Assembly: GCA_964399635.1 (NCBI GenBank)
Contig: CAYNRU010000037.1
Location: 1-64,000, forward strand
Source of the DNA: UBA4615 sp964399635
GTDB lineage: Bacteria; Pseudomonadota; Gammaproteobacteria; Burkholderiales; Burkholderiaceae_E
Reading direction: 5' to 3'
Length of the DNA: 64,000 nucleotides
The notes under the pieces are model-generated. The model made no database searches and was not told the DNA's origin. It saw nothing but the letters and a program-made list of their open reading frames with translations. Positions 62,514 to 64,000 of the stretch are shown one piece after another (positions within the stretch are counted from its first letter, which is position 1; the number at the start of each line of letters is the position of its first letter). The position numbers and the translations under genes are program-made.

Positions 62514-62726
62514 TCAGGCCAGCGTGACGACGATCGCGCCCTCGGCGACGCGCTCGCCCACAACGACGCGGATCGCCGAGACCGTGCCGGCAGATGGCGA
62601 TTCGACGGGGATCTCCATCTTCATCGACTCGAGGATCACCAGCGCGTCGCCGGCCGCCACCGACTGGCCGACGGCCACCTCGACCTTCCACACGCTGCCG
62701 GCCACTTCGGTACGCACCACGGGCAT
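62514..62726 (-). CDS. Stand-alone biotinyl/lipoyl-attachment protein
   Basis: A 70-residue single domain, the size of the minimal biotinyl domain. The attachment Lys36 lies in ESMKMEIPV, the biotin-type motif. Flanking strands are SVWKVEVAVGQSV and SAIRVVVGERVAEG. It would carry CO2 for a biotin-dependent carboxylase, but no carboxylase or carboxyltransferase gene is seen here. ATG at 62726. Confidence 0.9.
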   Translation of the reverse strand: MPVVRTEVAGSVWKVEVAVGQSVAAGDALVILESMKMEIPVESPSAGTVSAIRVVVGERVAEGAIVVTLA

Positions 62727-62961
62727 CGATCGACTCCGGTCGCGGCCGCTCGGGGACCGGCGGCGCTCGCGGAAGGTCGCTCCTGCGCGCGCCGGTGTCA
62801 AGGGCGCCGCACCCGGTGCACCAACAGCGGGCGCGCGGCGCGCCCGCTCGGAACGGGCCGCCGGTTGGTCGTCCATCGCCAAAGACGACGCCCGTCGGTC
62901 CACGCCGGTCGGCTGTCGCGCGACCCGCGCCCGGGGTCGGGCGCCGTGGCCTACTCGCGCC

Positions 62962-64000
62962 ATGCCGATCGAGTTCGATATCCGCACGCTCTTCTTCATC
63001 GGAGCGGTCGCGTCCTTCATCTGCGGCGCGATGCTGGTCGCCACCGGCGGCCTGCACGCGGCCTCGCGCCCGGCGCTCGCCTGGGCGGAGGCGGCGCTGG
63101 CGGCCTACGGCGTGTCGATGCTGCTGATCTCGTTGCGCACGACGGTGCCAGCGGTCCTCAGCTACAGCGTCGCCAATGCGCTGGGCGCCGGCGCGGCCGC
63201 GCTGATGTACGAGGGCGTGCGACGGCTGGTGGGGGCGCGCCCGATGCCGATGCTGGCGCTCGGCTCGATGGCCGGTATGTTCGCGCTGCATGGCTGGATC
63301 GGCGACTCGCCGCAGCACTACGAGGCGCGCCTGCTGATCACCTCGGTCGTGCAGGGTGGTTTCGCGGCCGCCTGCCTGCCGCTGGTCGTTGCGCGGGCCC
63401 GGCTCGGCGTCGATCCGCGCACGCCGCTGCGCTGGGCGATCGCCTTCCTCCTGCTGTTCACCGCCGGGCACGCCGCGCGCTTCGTGATCACCCTCACGTA
63501 CGGCGCGACGATCCAGCCGAGCGGGATCGTGGTCGGGCCAGGCCAGGCGCTGATGCCGACCCTGTTCTCGCTGGCGCCGATGATCTACTCGCTGATCCTG
63601 ATCGGCCTGGTCAACGGCCGGATCGCCAGCGAGCTGTGGGCGCTCGCCACGGTCGACACGCTGACCGGCGTACGCACGCGACGCAGCTTCATCGACGAGG
63701 CGCGGTGCGCACTCGCCTCCGTCCGCCCGGGCGAGACGAGCCCAGCGCTGCTGATGATCGACCTCGACCGCTTCAAGCAGGTCAACGACCGATACGGCCA
63801 TGTGAGCGGCGACCGTGTGCTGGTGGACTTTGCGCGGCTGCTGCGCGACACGGGCCCGAAGGACGCGATCGTGGGGCGCTACGGCGGCGAGGAGTTCTGC
63901 CTGCTGCTGAGAACAACGTCGCCCACCGCGGCGCACGGGCATGCGCTGCGCCTGTGCGAGGCGGTGCGTGGCACGCGCTTCGGGCCGGACGTGCCGGACC
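62962..64000 (+). CDS. Membrane-bound GGDEF diguanylate cyclase (3' end outside window)
   Basis: The frame is open from ATG 62962 to the window end (346 codons). Residues 1-220 hold about seven hydrophobic segments, as in MHYT/7TM-like sensors. A GGDEF domain follows: LATVDTLTGVRTRRSF, LLMIDLDRFKQVNDRYGH and the active site RYGGEEF. It makes c-di-GMP from two GTP. The upstream I-site (RxxD) reads RLLRDTG, so product inhibition is likely. The C-terminus is missing. Confidence 0.92.
   Translation, partial: MPIEFDIRTLFFIGAVASFICGAMLVATGGLHAASRPALAWAEAALAAYGVSMLLISLRTTVPAVLSYSVANALGAGAAALMYEGVRRLVGARPMPMLALGSMAGMFALHGWIGDSPQHYEARLLITSVVQGGFAAACLPLVVARARLGVDPRTPLRWAIAFLLLFTAGHAARFVITLTYGATIQPSGIVVGPGQALMPTLFSLAPMIYSLILIGLVNGRIASELWALATVDTLTGVRTRRSFIDEARCALASVRPGETSPALLMIDLDRFKQVNDRYGHVSGDRVLVDFARLLRDTGPKDAIVGRYGGEEFCLLLRTTSPTAAHGHALRLCEAVRGTRFGPDVPD

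Noticed and set aside
59530..63942. Very long minus-strand open frame (about 1470 codons)
   Set aside because: It is antisense to the oxygenase, hydratase and GGDEF genes, all of which have clear motifs, and its translation is low-complexity.

Overview
The window is very GC-rich and densely packed. Genes overlap by 4 nt in many places (ATGA, GTGA and TTGA junctions). The gene content (QueC, CbpA/CbpM, two peptide-type ABC systems, a LivHMGF system, acyl-CoA catabolic enzymes, IclR and TetR regulators) points to a free-living betaproteobacterium, most likely Burkholderiales. That placement is inferred from gene content and style only. No rRNA, tRNA, CRISPR array, insertion sequence or prophage was seen.

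Left part (1-27 kb). It opens with the 3' end of queC, then an AbrB-type antitoxin whose PIN toxin is reduced to a stub. Next comes a minus-strand run: a J-domain protein and three unrecognised proteins, all overlapping by 4 nt, followed by a MazG-like pyrophosphohydrolase and a tandem gamma-glutamylcyclotransferase. A plus-strand block holds an enoyl-CoA hydratase, a NIPSNAP protein, and a complete outer-to-inner-membrane import locus: TonB-dependent receptor, Tat-signal binding protein, two permeases, a fused double ATPase and an MFS transporter. It continues with an esterase, aspartate dehydrogenase and adenosine deaminase. A gene-poor stretch carries fragments. Then follow a J-like/RDD membrane protein, an alpha/beta hydrolase, a quinone-reductase-like enzyme, an EthD protein and a molybdopterin oxidoreductase.

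Middle (27-43 kb). This contains a ParA-type ATPase, remnants of a mazEF pair, a second peptide-type ABC operon led by a DUF1028 protein, a Tat-exported DsrE-like protein, a 3'-5' exonuclease, an acyl-CoA synthetase, CbpA/CbpM and assorted small genes. A TetR regulator faces a small membrane-protein operon across a promoter carrying two near-identical palindromes.

Right part (43-64 kb). This is a catabolic supercluster. Two SDRs, an IclR regulator, a crotonase lacking both catalytic glutamates, a split B12-dependent acyl-CoA mutase, its MeaB GTPase, a third SDR and a CoA-transferase read rightward. The crotonase-mutase-GTPase-CoA-transferase set parallels the E. coli Scp (Sbm) operon, but mutase residues near the substrate differ from methylmalonyl-CoA mutase. 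Convergent to it is a seven-gene liv-type operon (LivHMGF, acyl-CoA synthetase, binding protein, SDR). A 23-residue leader ORF with a strong Shine-Dalgarno precedes livH. A TetR gene, a Rieske oxygenase and another enoyl-CoA hydratase follow, then an orphan biotinyl carrier and a diguanylate cyclase cut by the window end.

A recurring theme is gene decay: at least six fragments of accessory genes (PIN toxin, MazE, MazF, YCII-family, OGFr-like, anti-sigma-like) lie between intact housekeeping and catabolic blocks.
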